Below, one piece after another: positions 36,720-48,525 of a DNA stretch of 64,000 nucleotides. Below the pieces are notes generated by a model. That model searched no databases. It was not told where the DNA came from and saw only the letters and a program-made list of their open reading frames with translations. Within the stretch, counting starts at the first letter, position 1. Each line of letters opens with the position of its first letter. Origin of the DNA: Oncomelania hupensis. Taxonomy: Eukaryota > Mollusca > Gastropoda > Littorinimorpha > Pomatiopsidae. The translations under genes and the position numbers were made by a program. Location: NCBI GenBank assembly GCA_036898135.1, contig CM072519.1, positions 40,865,311-40,929,310 of the forward strand. Direction: 5' to 3'.

Positions 36720-37310
36720 CTGCCAAGGATCTCAGTGGCGGCATCTGTCACCAGTTGTCAAATTGATTGGTAGGTACTTTTGTAAATTACCTCAAAACCA
36801 CATACACAGAGAAATTAGCAAAGTATGTGTTTACATGACTTTTTTGTTTGGTTTTTTTATTCTGGGTCGCTTTTACAAACGTAACAATCCCAGAGTCTTC
36901 AGCATGATGCTAGCACTTAATGTGTTCCTGAATCAGTTTAGCACAAAGCATGCTGCAATCTGTTGATGTTCTTCTGAGTGCATGGATCCCCCATGGAAGA
37001 AGCGTATTCCAGAAGTGGTCAAACGAAAGCTGTATAGACCATTTCCTTCATGCTGACATTGCTGTTCTTAAGACTCTCTAAGAAATCCAGGAGTCTTGTT
37101 GGCTTTGTTGCATATGTTGTTAATATGCTCATCCCAGCTAATTTCTCTGTGTATGTGGTTTTGAGGTAATTTACAACAGAGATTGGCTCAAGGACATGGA
37201 CAGTTCCAACATTAAAACAAAACAAAGAGTGTACAGTGTAATAGAAACTGGCAGATTCAGAACACAAAAAAATTATGATGCTTACACCAGAGGTAGAAAC
37301 CTAGCCAAAT
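36720..37310 (-). mobile_element. Mosaic of LINE fragments
   Basis: 36720-36757 matches the RTE-like copy at 40048-40080. 36960-37180 encodes a CR1/Jockey-like reverse-transcriptase piece (LLDFLESLKNSNVSMKE, then RPLLEYASSMGDP). A 38-bp inverted duplicate of the NYLKTTYTEKLA segment lies at 36782-36819. Confidence 0.6.
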
Positions 37311-37441
37311 CCAATCCTATCCTATCCCGTAACTCGCAGGTCATAGGGGCACCACAGATGATCATTTAACCAGCATATTCCATCTTTCTCTATCCTCAGT
37401 AACCCTGATGGCTTCGCCCAGTGTCAAACCAGTCCATTCTT
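37310..37441 (-). mobile_element. RTE-like LINE 3' end fragment
   Basis: About 130 bp matching the terminal part of the copy starting at 37766, with the same ATCCTATCCTATCCCG terminal repeats and GTAACTYGMAGGTCATAGGGG. Confidence 0.75.
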
Positions 37442-37590
37442 GTGACTGGTCTAGCGAAGAAGAAGATAGTATAGTAGATTGATAAACAGAGAAGGAATGA
37501 GAAAGAACAAAAGAGAAAGACAGCGACAGTGGGAATTTAAAGCACTAAATTTCCAGCAAGTGGGGATACTATTTATACAAATACTGCCGG
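37442..37590 (+). repeat. Dispersed repeat R3, copy 1
   Basis: GTGACTGGTCTAGCGAAGAA through TGGGGATACTATTTATAC, about 90% identical to 58090-58240 in the same orientation. Confidence 0.75.
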
Positions 37591-37677
37591 CACGTGAGGA
37601 ACCCTAAGCTAAACAACACACAACTTTTTAACAAAATTAAAACTGTACAAAGAGCTGTTTCTGCCTATGATGCCATC

Positions 37678-37760
37678 AATACTATACTATACTATACTAT
37701 ACTATACTATACTATACTATACTATACTATACTATACTATACTATACTATACTATACTAC
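37678..37760. repeat. (ACTAT)n pentanucleotide array
   Basis: About 16 perfect units directly next to the 3' end of the RTE-like LINE, so it probably grew from the LINE's own terminal repeat. Confidence 0.93.
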
Positions 37761-37765
37761 TATCC

Positions 37766-40700
37766 TATCCTATTCTATCCCGTAACTTGAAGGTCATAGG
37801 GGCACCACAGATGATCGTTTAACCAGCATACTCCATCTTTTTCTGTCCTCAGCAACCCTCATGGTTTCGCTCAATGTTAAGCCAGTCCATTCTCAAATGT
37901 TGTCCTCCCACCTCTTATTCTGTCTCACTCTTCTTCTTCCTCCTTGCACAGTGCTTTGTAGGATAGTCTTTGCAAGGCCTGATGCCCTGGTGATGTGGCC
38001 ATACCATCGGAGTTTCCATTTCTTCACCACTGTGAGCATTCCATCGTGTTGTCCAATGGCTTGTGTGATGGTCTGTCAGACTTCGTTGCTGGCGATGTGC
38101 TGGGTATAGGAAATGCCCAGAAGTCTTCTGTAACACCTCATCTCCATGCTTTGTATTCTTTGTTGTAGATCTGCTGTGAGGGTCCATGTTTCGCAAGCAT
38201 ATAGGAAGATGGAGATGACAAGGGAGCGCAGCAGCCTTACTTTGGAATGGAGACTGATGGTCCTGTCTTTCCAAATGGGCTTCCACCTTGTCAGGGCAGC
38301 AGTTGTTTGTGCGATCCTGGAGAGGACTTCCTTTCGAGACCGATTGTCTAATACAATGGCTCCTAAATATGAAGCTATGCACTGTGTTGAGGGATTGGCC
38401 TTGGACTTTGATGTCCATGTTGATGCCATTGGTGTTGTTGGTCATCATTTTGGTCTTCTCTGCACTTATTTCTATTCCATAGGCTCTGGAGGTGATGTCA
38501 AGCCTCTGTACCAGCTGTTCAAGTTCTTGTTCCTCTCCAGCCAATCCATCAATGTCATCCGCAAAACGAAAGTTGGAGATTGCTCTACCCCCTATGCTGA
38601 CTGTGCCTTCGTGATCTGCAAGGGCATCTGACATGATGCGCTCTAGGAAGAAGTTGAAGAGTGTTGGAGAGAGTAGGCATCCTTGTCTAATACAATGGCT
38701 CCTAAATATGAAGCTATGCACTGTGTTGAGGGATTGGCCTTGGACTTTGATGTCCATGTTGATGCCATTGGTGTTGTTGGTCGTCATTTTGGTCTTCTCT
38801 GCATTTATTTCTATTCCATAGGCTCTGGAGGTGATGTCAAGCCTCTGTACCAGCTGTTCAAGTTCTTGTTCCTCTCCAGCCAATCCATCAATGTCATCCG
38901 CAAAACAAAGGTTGGAGATTGCTCTACCCCCTATGCTGACTGTGCCATTGTGATCTGCAAGGACATCTGACATGATGCTCTCTAGGAAGATGTTGAAGAG
39001 TGTTGGAGAGAGTAGGCATCCTTGACGCACGCGCACACCGATTGTTGTTCTGAACCAGTTTCTGATGGAGCTGTTGTGGAGGCCTGCACTGGTAGCCATG
39101 TCATACAAGCTTTTGATGACTTCAATAATTTTAGGGCTGATGTTGTACACTCTCATGGTGGCCCACAGAGCTGCATGCCAGACTCGGTCAAACGCTTTCT
39201 TGAAGTAAACAAACACATGGTATTGTTGGTGCTGTAGGTATTTCTCGCAGATTATTCTGAGGTTGAAAATCTGTTCAGTGGTACTTCGCCCTGCCCTGAA
39301 TCCTGCTTGTTCTTCAGTATGATTTGTTCAGCTGGGGGTTTCAATCTCTTGAGTATTATTTTCAGGAAGACCTTGCTGTGATGGCTGATGAGGCTGATGG
39401 TGTGGTAATTTTCACACTCCCGAAGGTTACCTTTTTTGGGAAGAGTGATGGCAAGTGACTGGGTACATGGTGTAGGCCACTCCCCACTCTGCTGTTACAA
39501 ATAATGGTGAGAGCGTCAATCATCTCCTCCTGCTTGAAGCAATTCCGCTGGTATGTTGTTCACTCCCGCTGACTTCCATTTCTTCAGTGATTGCACTGCT
39601 TCCTCAGTATCTTCTCAGAGAATTTGGAGGATTTCTTCTTTTCTCTGTTCTAGGGACATGCTAGAACTGATTGGTCTCCGTATGGTGTGCGGTTGTAAAG
39701 GTCAGAGCAGTACTCTGTCCATCTATCCAAGACTTCTTGTTCTTCTGTAAGGCATATGCCAGACTTGCTTTGAATCGTGTAGACCTTGGGCTGTTTAACA
39801 CTTGTCAGTCACTTCACAGTCTGGTAGGCCTTCTTGCTGTTCTTGTTCAGACTGTTCTCTATTTCCTGGCATTGATCTTCTATCCAGTTCTCCTTTGCTG
39901 TGCGCATGCCTTTTCGGATGTCATTGTTTATTTTTAGGTAGGCATCAGCTTCCTGTGAGGTGTTCTTTTTCTTTTTCATCTCTCTCCGTTTATTACACAG
40001 ATCCAAAAGTTCAGGTGTGATCCACGTTTTTTTCTTTGGGCAGTGCTTGCCAAGGATCTCAGTGGTGGCATCTGTCACAGCTGAGTTGAAGGTGGTGGTC
40101 ATGGTGTCGACATCTACTTCACCAGCTCCCAAAATGAGAAGTGGTGCAAATTTCCCTCCAATTATGGCTTTAAATATTTCTACCTCCTCCGGGTCTTGCA
40201 GTTTGTCCAGGTCGAACTTCAGTCTAGTGCAATTTGCTGTGTTTACTCTCTTTAAGTGGAGCCGGAAGAACATCATCACGAGATCGTGGTCACTTCCTAT
40301 GTCTGCTCCTGGAAAAGTGCATGTCCTGCCAATGTTGATGCTTGATCTGAAGCGTGTCTTGACCATGATGTAGTCAATCTGGTTATGATGCTCCCAGCCG
40401 AGACTGTGCCATGACCATCACCTGGATTTTTTGTGGAGACCAAGAGTGTTGGCCAATATAAGATTGTTGTATCTGGCAAAATCCAAGAGTCTCAGACCTC
40501 TGTTATTTGTCTCGTCGTTGCAGTGGGGTCCACATGTGTCTCCCCAGTTGTGGTGCGCATCTTGGCCAACCTTGGCATTCCAGTCGCCTTGCACTATGAA
40601 TGACTATGTCCTTCTTCGTCATTTGGTCAAGGACAGACTGTAGGTCTTCATAGAAATCCTCCACTTCGCTGTCGTCATAGTCTGATGTTGGGGCATAGGC

Positions 40701-41076
40701 CTGGATAATGATGATGTTGAAACGAAAGGGGCTGCTCTACGACGGATGGTAATGAGTCTACTGGAGACTGGGTGGCAACCCATGACAGGGGCTAGAATGT
40801 CTCTGTGGACCAAAAATCCAATGCCGTGTTCGTGCCTGTCTTCTCTCCCGCTGAAATATAGCTTGTGGCCTTTGTTGGTCGTTGTTTCGCCAAGGCCTTT
40901 CCTGCGCAGTTCGCTGATGCCTAAAATATTCCACGTCCAGCTCGTGGGCCAGTCCTTCTAATTTTCCCTCCGCAGTTAGGGTCCTGACATTCCAGGATCC
41001 TATGACGATGTTGTCTCTCGTGCGGATCTTGCTAAGTTGTCCATCAGTAGCACACTTATCACCTCTGTCCTGGTGA
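37766..41076 (-). mobile_element. Nearly full-length, broken RTE-like LINE
   Basis: On the minus strand, 5' to 3': endonuclease start (GSWNVRTLTAEGKLE near 41.0 kb), conserved GADIGSDHDLVMM (about 40.29 kb), reverse transcriptase with KKAFDRVWHAALWATM (39.2 kb) and the FADDID catalytic motif, then the C-terminal ACETWTLTAD region (about 38.2 kb) and a TATCC-type tail. It resembles RTE/BovB-type elements. Frameshifts, stops and a 340-bp internal tandem duplication make it inactive. Confidence 0.88.
38344..39023. repeat. 340-bp tandem duplication inside the LINE
   Basis: 38344-38683 and 38684-39023 are almost identical, from TGTCTAATACAATGGCTCC to GAGTAGGCATCC. Both copies encode the FADDID region. 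Confidence 0.92.
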
Positions 41077-41264
41077 AGAAGAACTGAAGTGATACTACTA
41101 TATAGTGAAACTTGGCAACACACTGACGTTCTTATTCTTATTGTTCTTCATTGGGTTTTGTAAATTGCGCAAATAATGCAAAATTACCGAAATGAATAAA
41201 TAAAAGTATCAAACACATTTCTAGTGGTCTACATGATAACACACTGTCTGCTGTTCCACTTTAC

Positions 41265-41330
41265 CTTAAGCAATGTGGTTTTGTTTTCTGCTGTGATCAA
41301 CGCCATTTTGGTTAAGGGGAATAACTCGTA
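41265..41330 (-). promoter_or_regulatory. Candidate promoter and first non-coding exon of the ZFP64-like gene
   Basis: On the minus strand a CAAAATGGCG element (YY1-like) carries an ATG at 41306, and a consensus donor CTTAAG|GTAAAG follows at 41264. Reading from this ATG into exon 2 (36558) gives a 21-codon upstream ORF that stops before the real start. The 14-bp motif AAGGGGAATAACTC sits at 41314-41327, just upstream. The layout fits a transcription start region with a 4.7-kb first intron filled by LINE debris. No transcript evidence is available here. Confidence 0.4.
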
Positions 41331-44100
41331 GATATTAAAGGGAGTTTTCATGGTTTAAGAATTTATTTATTTATATATATATAAAGTTAATCTAAAACAT
41401 AGTAAAACTAAATAGTCTTAACAAAATTAATGAGAAAAAAATTTGTCTTATGTCTCGGACAAAACTTAGCACGAAACGTTGCCCAAACATAAAAATTCAC
41501 ATTAAAACTACAATTGTTTGCTCCCTATTTTAGGGCAGATAATCATGGCTTTATTTTTAAATATCTAAACTTAATGACTGCCCTTTAGTTAATATTTCAG
41601 TTTAATTTTATTCAATAAAGTTAATGATTACATTGGAGTCATTAATAACCTGTTTACAAATTTCCTCTCATCTGATGAGAGTCCTTTACTTTTTTAAATT
41701 TTTTATTTTTAAATTTTAACAGGTTTTTATCTGTTCTTTTTTTTTTCTTTCTATGCGCGAAGCAATTTCTCTAGTATGTTGTCAAATGTACTTGGAGCCA
41801 ATAAAAAGTTGAAGTTGAAGTTAAACACATTTAAGTTAATTATTTGTGTATGAAGTTATACATGTAAGTTATACGTTTTTTGTCCTAATACCTTCCAGTA
41901 TTACATTTCGTCCCAGTTAAACATGTATTGTTCTTGCTTGCTGTTGCATAATGATAGTGCTATGAGAAATAATGAATGTAAATTAAAGCATTCTTCTGGT
42001 AGCCTTCAACCAATGTGCATCGGGAGAAGAAGAAGAAGAAGAAAGTAGTACAACAGTTAGTCCTCAGATGCCTCTGCTCATGAACTACTCAAGTGATTAA
42101 GAAAACCAATATTGAGGTCTGCATGTTGAATCAAATGTATGTTTGCTTCTTTTGTGTTCACATTTAATAATTTTATTTTTATCAATGCTCTCAGAAAAAG
42201 TACCCCAAACATACAAACAAAATGGTAAATTATTTGAATGTTTTATTATAAATTACATCTTGAAAGCATTCACAAAGTAGTGAATACAAAGAACAATCAC
42301 ATAAACCCGTTCATTACGTTCTAATAAGCAAACACACTTAATATCAAAGTTATGTAAATATAACCATATTAAATACTGAATTAAAAATACCTGGAATATG
42401 GACTACTCCGGTATGAATTCTCAAATTATAAATGGACTATTGGTATGAGTAAAATCATGAATTAAAAATAAAATATTATATTTTAAAAGATCATAACCAC
42501 CATTCAAATATATATTGTCAAATACATGTGGAAAGATGGAATGAATAGTTTAAATAGCTTTAATTATGTGGAGACTGTTTACCAGGGTGCGCAAGTTGTC
42601 GCTAATCTGTTGCAGCTTCTTACTTGCATGTCTCAGCGTTCATATTCTCTTACTTTTAGTTTTACTATGTAAATTGCATATTAAACTAAAACAATTATTT
42701 GTGTGTAAAACGGAATAACGATGCAACAAGAACACTGAATTAATTCTAATACAAAACACAAAATCCTAATAAACACCTCCCTATTCCTTGATATAAGCAA
42801 TACATGCATCAAAAATCTCCACAGCCTAATTCAAGAATTATTTAATTACAACGTACAAAACAATAAAATGTTATGCAATAGCACAGAAGAAGAAAAATGA
42901 TATGTTTGGAGTGAGGAAGAAAAGCACAATATTTTATTTTCAATGTCAACAGTAAACATCAACAAGAGGTTGGACGAGCAACTTCCCATTTGAAAACATA
43001 CTACTGATAAAACAAAGTGCGTCTGAGGTCAAGATCAACATTGCGCAAAAACTTACAAAATGTCTAATCCACGTCAAGAGATGACTATCTGCTTTTACAT
43101 TCATACATATTTTGTGTGTCTAATATTCTGGAAAATAGTATCTAAACTTTCAAAAAGTCATCTGTCATAGCAGTAAAATGGCATGTTTGTCTCAGGATAA
43201 AAGTGGAACAGGCTCCCAATTTGTGCTTGTGGCATTGAGTGACGCACAAAGACTGTATCAAGGAGCCCATTGTTAGACCCACGAGGTACCTATTGAGGAA
43301 CCGAATGTCTTTTTTAAGCTGCTTACATGCTTATTTGGAAACTTTCACCTCAATAAACTCTTCTGTGATCATACTATCAAGTGTACAGGTTTGAAACACA
43401 CCAGACTCACTTTAATTTAGAACAGTAGTATAATTTTAGCTGGAAAAGGGATAGGTTGGATGGCAACAAGTGTAAAGCGTATACAAAACTGTAAAAATTC
43501 AAGATACATTTAAGACATATGCAAATGGTTCAACAAGGAACAAAAAATGTTTGTAAAAAGAAAGGAAAGCATATTTGTTTGAATATAAAATATTTATATA
43601 GATCTAGAAGAATTTTGTTTATAAATATAAGTGCATATCCACAAACTATTTGCAACAATATACATTTTTAAAATACAAATTAATACAATAATGCCAAAAT
43701 AAAAAAATAAAAATATATTTTTAGCAAACATAATTTTTCTGTATCCAAACATGCAACATTTAGAGTATTTAAAGAATCATTTAACAATTATTTATTATTA
43801 AATCTGTTAATAGAAAAACAAATAATTGCAATACTGAATACAACAAGACCAGAAAACATATATATGTCATCGAGTTTTAAATTTTTTTATTTTAAAAATA
43901 ATCTGGTAGGAACCTGAAATGCACAAAAGGTTTATTTCATTCATAAAATATAAATGCTTTATTATTGTTTGAATGAGTATAATCACAATTTTGGGGCTTG
44001 TGGAATAATATCAGAATGGAATGCCTTGCATTTTGGTGAATAAACTATTAGCATAAAATAAAACTAGAAGGGAAATACCTATTAGACTCCCATGCTCCTT
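41331..44100. other. AT-rich intergenic DNA
   Basis: No gene recognised. 41640-41825 could be a CR1-like LINE 3' end (CCAATAAAAAGTTGAAGTTG). The rest is AT-rich without clear structure. Confidence 0.5.
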
Positions 44101-44960
44101 ATGAAACTTGCAATATTGTGCATGAAAATGAGTGCCCAGAAAAACTGTAACAAAACGGTGACATCAAAATGAAAATGCCAACTTTGATCTTGCGATGATC
44201 TTGTCATTGAAATGACCCTGACCTCTGGATCCAAATGGAAACTCAGGTCAAATAAACTATAGCAAACAAATTATGCAAACAAAAAGTGACCTTTGGATGA
44301 CCTTGACCTTCAAAGACCTTGACCTGGGAATGACCTTGACCTTTACGTGACGTTTTTTGCTAATGTATGATCAAATAACCTAATTTTGATGCATGTTATA
44401 GGTCAAATATAGAGCCACTCCACTGTAGAATGCCAATTTTAAAAAAAATGTTTTTGTATGGCCTAAAATGACCTAGACTGAAGAGCTGAACGCAAAAATG
44501 TCACACATATTAAAGGTCAAACTATGATTTCTGCAGACAACACATTTGAACTCTTTACCTCTCATAGTTTAGGGTCACGGTCGCTTCAAAATACCCATAA
44601 GAACCAAATTTAGACAGCTCCAGTGACCTTGACGCGAGGTTGACCAAATTTGCATGGTGTGTGTGTCACCGATATCTATCATGCCTCAAACAATCATTAG
44701 GTCAATATCAATAACTTACGGAAAGAGTGAAATTTTGTGAGAAAAAAAAAGTCATTTTTTTTACTAACATTTTGTTGACCCTGTAACCTTGATCTTGAAG
44801 TGAAGTCATTAATTCACTGATGATTTTCAAGGTCTAAACTCTAATGGATATACACCATCCTACCAAGTTCGGCTGTGATGCATGAAATAGGTTCCGAGTG
44901 AATGTTTTGCACCGATGGGCAGATGGATGGACAGACTAAAATAGATGGATGGACACAAAA
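44100..44960. repeat. Dispersed repeat with TGACCTTGACCT motifs
   Basis: Five or more TGACCTTGACC-type units between 44205 and 44350, more at 44626 and 44780, then GATGGATGGACA repeats at 44915-44960. Related AAGGTCAAGGTCA-bearing DNA is at 47290-47760 and 50860-51330. Confidence 0.6.
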
Positions 44961-45311
44961 ACTGTTTAAAATAAATATCATTTTTGGACTCTTCAGGACT
45001 CACCTCGCACAGATTTATGAAAATCTAGTTTTTTTGTGTGAATAGTACGGGACTCACATTTACATGCGAGTCAAAAAGGAACTAATGGCCGAGTATTCCA
45101 AATAACTTTTCCTTCATTAATATAGAAGTTATATTTTGAGCATTTCAATATAATATAATTGCAAATAAAATGTCTTTTTGTTTCAATGATAACATATGTA
45201 CATTGTTTTTGTTTTTTTAATTGCAGATAAAATATAATAGGAAATAGGCTCTGTAATATAAATTATATTTGGTGTAATGAAAACAAAATATTATTGCAAC
45301 TTTTTTTTAAA

Positions 45312-45735
45312 TAGATGTGGCGGAATGGGAGGCGACTGGTTCAAGCATGGGAGAGACGTTGTCTACCTTGCATTTCTTGGTTAGACTAGCCTTAGGTGGC
45401 TCCTGCTGTGCAGAATCCTTTGGTGTGGCCATTGGGTTATGCAGGACAAGACAACATTTGTTCTCCCCGGCTGACCATTCATTTTCTGCTTTTGGTGGTG
45501 AGCAGGACTACATTGTCGGCAGGCATTTTATGCAGGTCAGTGGCAGTGACTTTGCAGAAGAGTGTCATGGCACTAGCAGCCGGCAAACCGGTTTACTATC
45601 AACTCATTTCACCGCCTTGCAGGGCAAATATTTTTATGTCCCTCTTTCGAGGGATAAATGAAAATAACAGCTCGAGTTGGGCCGTGTTCTCAAGGTGGTG
45701 GCCGAGAGACGGGAGTCAAATACTCTACTCGGCTA
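45312..45735 (-). repeat. Dispersed repeat R1, copy 2
   Basis: Reverse complement of 5890-6325 over the full 425 bp with scattered substitutions and small indels. It gives a 114-codon ORF by chance. Confidence 0.75.
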
Positions 45736-46124
45736 TATAGATAAAATGTAATGGGAGATATGTTCTAATTAAAAATGGAATAAAGGCTCAGCATGCCAAC
45801 TGTTATGACAAAGTCACAAAGCCACACAAATTAACATCAGCAAAGTGTTTGGATTTTTCCTGTTAATTGTTGGCTTGATAATTATATACAATTTGCGTTT
45901 TATACAATTGGCTAAAAAATTCTAATTAAATACTACTTTTTCCCAATAATTAAAAAGAATTCATTTGGGTGGAGAAAATTATGTGAGAAAATGCTGAAAA
46001 CCAAAACTTTCACATGAAGACTTACAAATTTCACTTTGTTCTGAATGAACGTTGAATGTTAAACAAGATCCATCCAATAATAATAGTAATACAGCTACCA
46101 AAAAGACAGACAACACAGATTACA

Positions 46125-46196
46125 TTACATTACATTATTATTGCTTTAGGTCCAGCGGACTCTTCCGAGCCAAATTAGGACCGGTCAACACAGATA
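46125..46196 (+). repeat. Dispersed repeat R2, copy 2
   Basis: TTACATTACATTACATTATT, TTGCTTTAGGTCCAGCGGAC and CCGAGCCAAATTAGGACCGG. Confidence 0.75.
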
Positions 46197-46294
46197 ATAC
46201 CATCTTATTTAAAGCAAGTAAATTATTAATTTCTTTAATCATCAACATCATCACCTTAGTCATTTAAGTCTGATATAACAATAATAAAACAGTA

Positions 46295-46372
46295 ATTCTT
46301 TTCATCATCATCATCATTATTTCATCATGATCATCATCATCATTATCATCGTCATCATTATCATCATTCACA
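46295..46372. repeat. (ATC)-type interrupted microsatellite
   Basis: Mixed CATCAT/CATTAT repeats. Confidence 0.85.
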
Positions 46373-46467
46373 GAATCTGAAACATGTCTGTCAACCACAT
46401 ACACATGCTTGTAAATAAATCAGTCTACAAAGATAGTTTTATGTATATTGTTTATATCTATAATAAT

Positions 46468-46580
<113 letters not shown>

Positions 46581-47167
46581 GTATATCATCAACCCAGCTG
46601 CTTGCACCACACCACCACAAAGTCGTATGTTTGTCTTCTAATTTAAAGAAAAATAGCACATAACATAAAACACTTTTAAAACGACAACATGTTATCCACT
46701 CAATTTGAATTGCCAAATTTTCGGTTTTTAATAACCTTCTTCAGGGCACTGCAATGTCATATATTGCGAATGTCGTATATTGCGAATATATATTATTCTT
46801 TACTTTTCTACCATCAAACATTACACATAACGTAGAAGTTCCCTGCACCAAAATAATATTTAATAAATATGTGCCCTGTACCTGATCACAGCCTTTTAAA
46901 TGTATATTTATTGTCATTTGTTCTATTGCTCAATACTTGACAGCTCACCTGGGGTCAGTAATACTAACACTCACCAGATGCACTGCAATTGCATTATATG
47001 CGAGTTTCCTCTGAATCTGAAACCAGAGTAACAAATAATTGAAAAATCTCTATATTTCTCTTTCATACCAGCACTTACTCTTTTACCCTTGTAAAAACAC
47101 TTTCTTTTTTTTAATGTATTTTAAATATCTCTTTTTAGAATTCTGTACCTGCTCTCTCTACAGCGAC

Positions 47168-47194
47168 TTTTTTTTTTTTTTTTTTTTTTTTTTT
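47168..47194. repeat. Poly-T run
   Basis: About 27 T in a row. Confidence 0.95.
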
Positions 47195-47279
47195 GCAAAG
47201 ACATGCTATAGAACTAGTCTGTTTAGCCTGAAACCTCCACCTCTAGTATCTGGAAATATTTTGAAAGAGACTAAGAACA

Positions 47280-47760
47280 AGCCAAATGTCGGTCTGTCTG
47301 TCGGTCAGTCCATGGGAAGCACATCTCAAGAACCAATGAACGGACTTTGACCAAACTTCATAGGAACATTGACTATGTTAGTGGCCTGCCTCTTATGCCA
47401 TCGTATTTGTTCTAACTTAAAGGTCAAGGTCACTGAAGTCATTTTGTTGCTAAACACGTTTTGCTTAATATCTTAAAAACTGCAGAAGCGATTTTGTTTA
47501 GTGTTGGAATACAGGTACTTCAGATCATGGGCCATCGTTCAGTATTTGTTTGGATGTCAGCCAGTTGGTCCGTTTGTCGCTTCAAATTAAACTTGTTTGT
47601 CTAAAACACGCTTTTTGCGTTATCTCAAGAATACATGAACTGAACTGAACACTTTTTGACTTTGTGGAAACATCAACTCCTGCTAAGCATGTTAGATCAT
47701 TAGCATTTGAACTTTCTCAAAGGTCAAGGTCAATGTGCTTCACAACTGAATCTCTTCTCT
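47280..47760. repeat. AAGGTCAAGGTCA-bearing dispersed repeat, two units
   Basis: Each unit has a GTCxGTCxGTC-like start, TCTCAAGAA..ATGAAC, a line with GGAAACATC/GGAACATTG, and AAAGGTCAAGGTCA (47420 and 47718). Spacing is about 300 bp, so it looks like a diverged tandem pair. Confidence 0.6.
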
Positions 47761-47953
47761 AAGCGTGAGACGTCAGTCAAACAAAACGTAAGTACATAGA
47801 CTTAATAATATTAATACTTATCCCTAATTTAAGATGCTTGCTCATATACAAAAATAATTCAAAGAGCACTTAACACACTCAAGCACAAACAATCACTCAC
47901 ACTATAATAATAATTATGAAACAGCAAACAAGTCAAAGCCACAGGAAAGGTGA

Positions 47954-48074
47954 CTAAAATGATGCATCAAGAATTAAATGTTTAAAAATTAGGTAATACT
48001 GACTATCTACAATGGGAACTTTCCAGTCGTTAGTGTTGTCTGGACAAGGCAGCATAAGTTCCTCGTCACTTTGT
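47954..48074 (-). CDS. Ig gene candidate terminal exon 8
   Basis: Acceptor TTGTTCCAG, phase 2 entry, encoding QSDEELMLPCPDNTNDW and then VDSQYYLIFKHLIL before a TAG at 47954. A GTATTA inside CAGTATTA could act as a donor instead, which would remove the ITIM-like end. No clear AATAAA is visible just downstream. Confidence 0.6.
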
Positions 48075-48464
48075 CTGGAACAACAAAATACAACGAAAAT
48101 ATCATTTGAAAGAATAAAAACAATATTTTTGATGATTTCCCTCATCAAAACTAAAGACTACAAGCATCGGCAAATAAAATCTCAATTTGCAAAGTGATAC
48201 AATTATAAGCACTTGTGCGTTTTCACTCATTTTGGTAAAATTGCATCCATCAGTTGTTGTTATTTTTTCAACAACAACAACAACAACTAATCAAAACTAA
48301 CTGCAAAAGTTTTAATATATTTTACAAATATTAAACTTTTTTTTAAAACATTTTTGATGTAAATATTCAGAAAAGTGGGTGCAATTTTCTTGCATGCTGT
48401 TTACAGGGATGCAAAACTGAGAATTATCGTGTGAACATTGAGAATAAAACAAATAAATTCATAA

Positions 48465-48525
<61 letters not shown>

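Noticed and set aside
38146..38970. Plus-strand ORFs of 95-161 codons
   Set aside because: Antisense shadows of the duplicated LINE reverse-transcriptase segment.
41265..41306. ATGGCG exon as the true coding start of the ZFP64-like protein
   Set aside because: Its phase-0 donor does not join exon 2 or exon 3 in the coding frame; all joins give an early stop.
42545..42660. Possible orphan exon on the minus strand (KKLQQISDNLRTLV)
   Set aside because: Looks helical, but there is no convincing acceptor, no phase partner and the frame ends within 25 codons.
45317..45740. Two overlapping 114-codon ORFs
   Set aside because: They lie within dispersed repeat R1, which is present elsewhere in inverted orientation with different stops; no domain.
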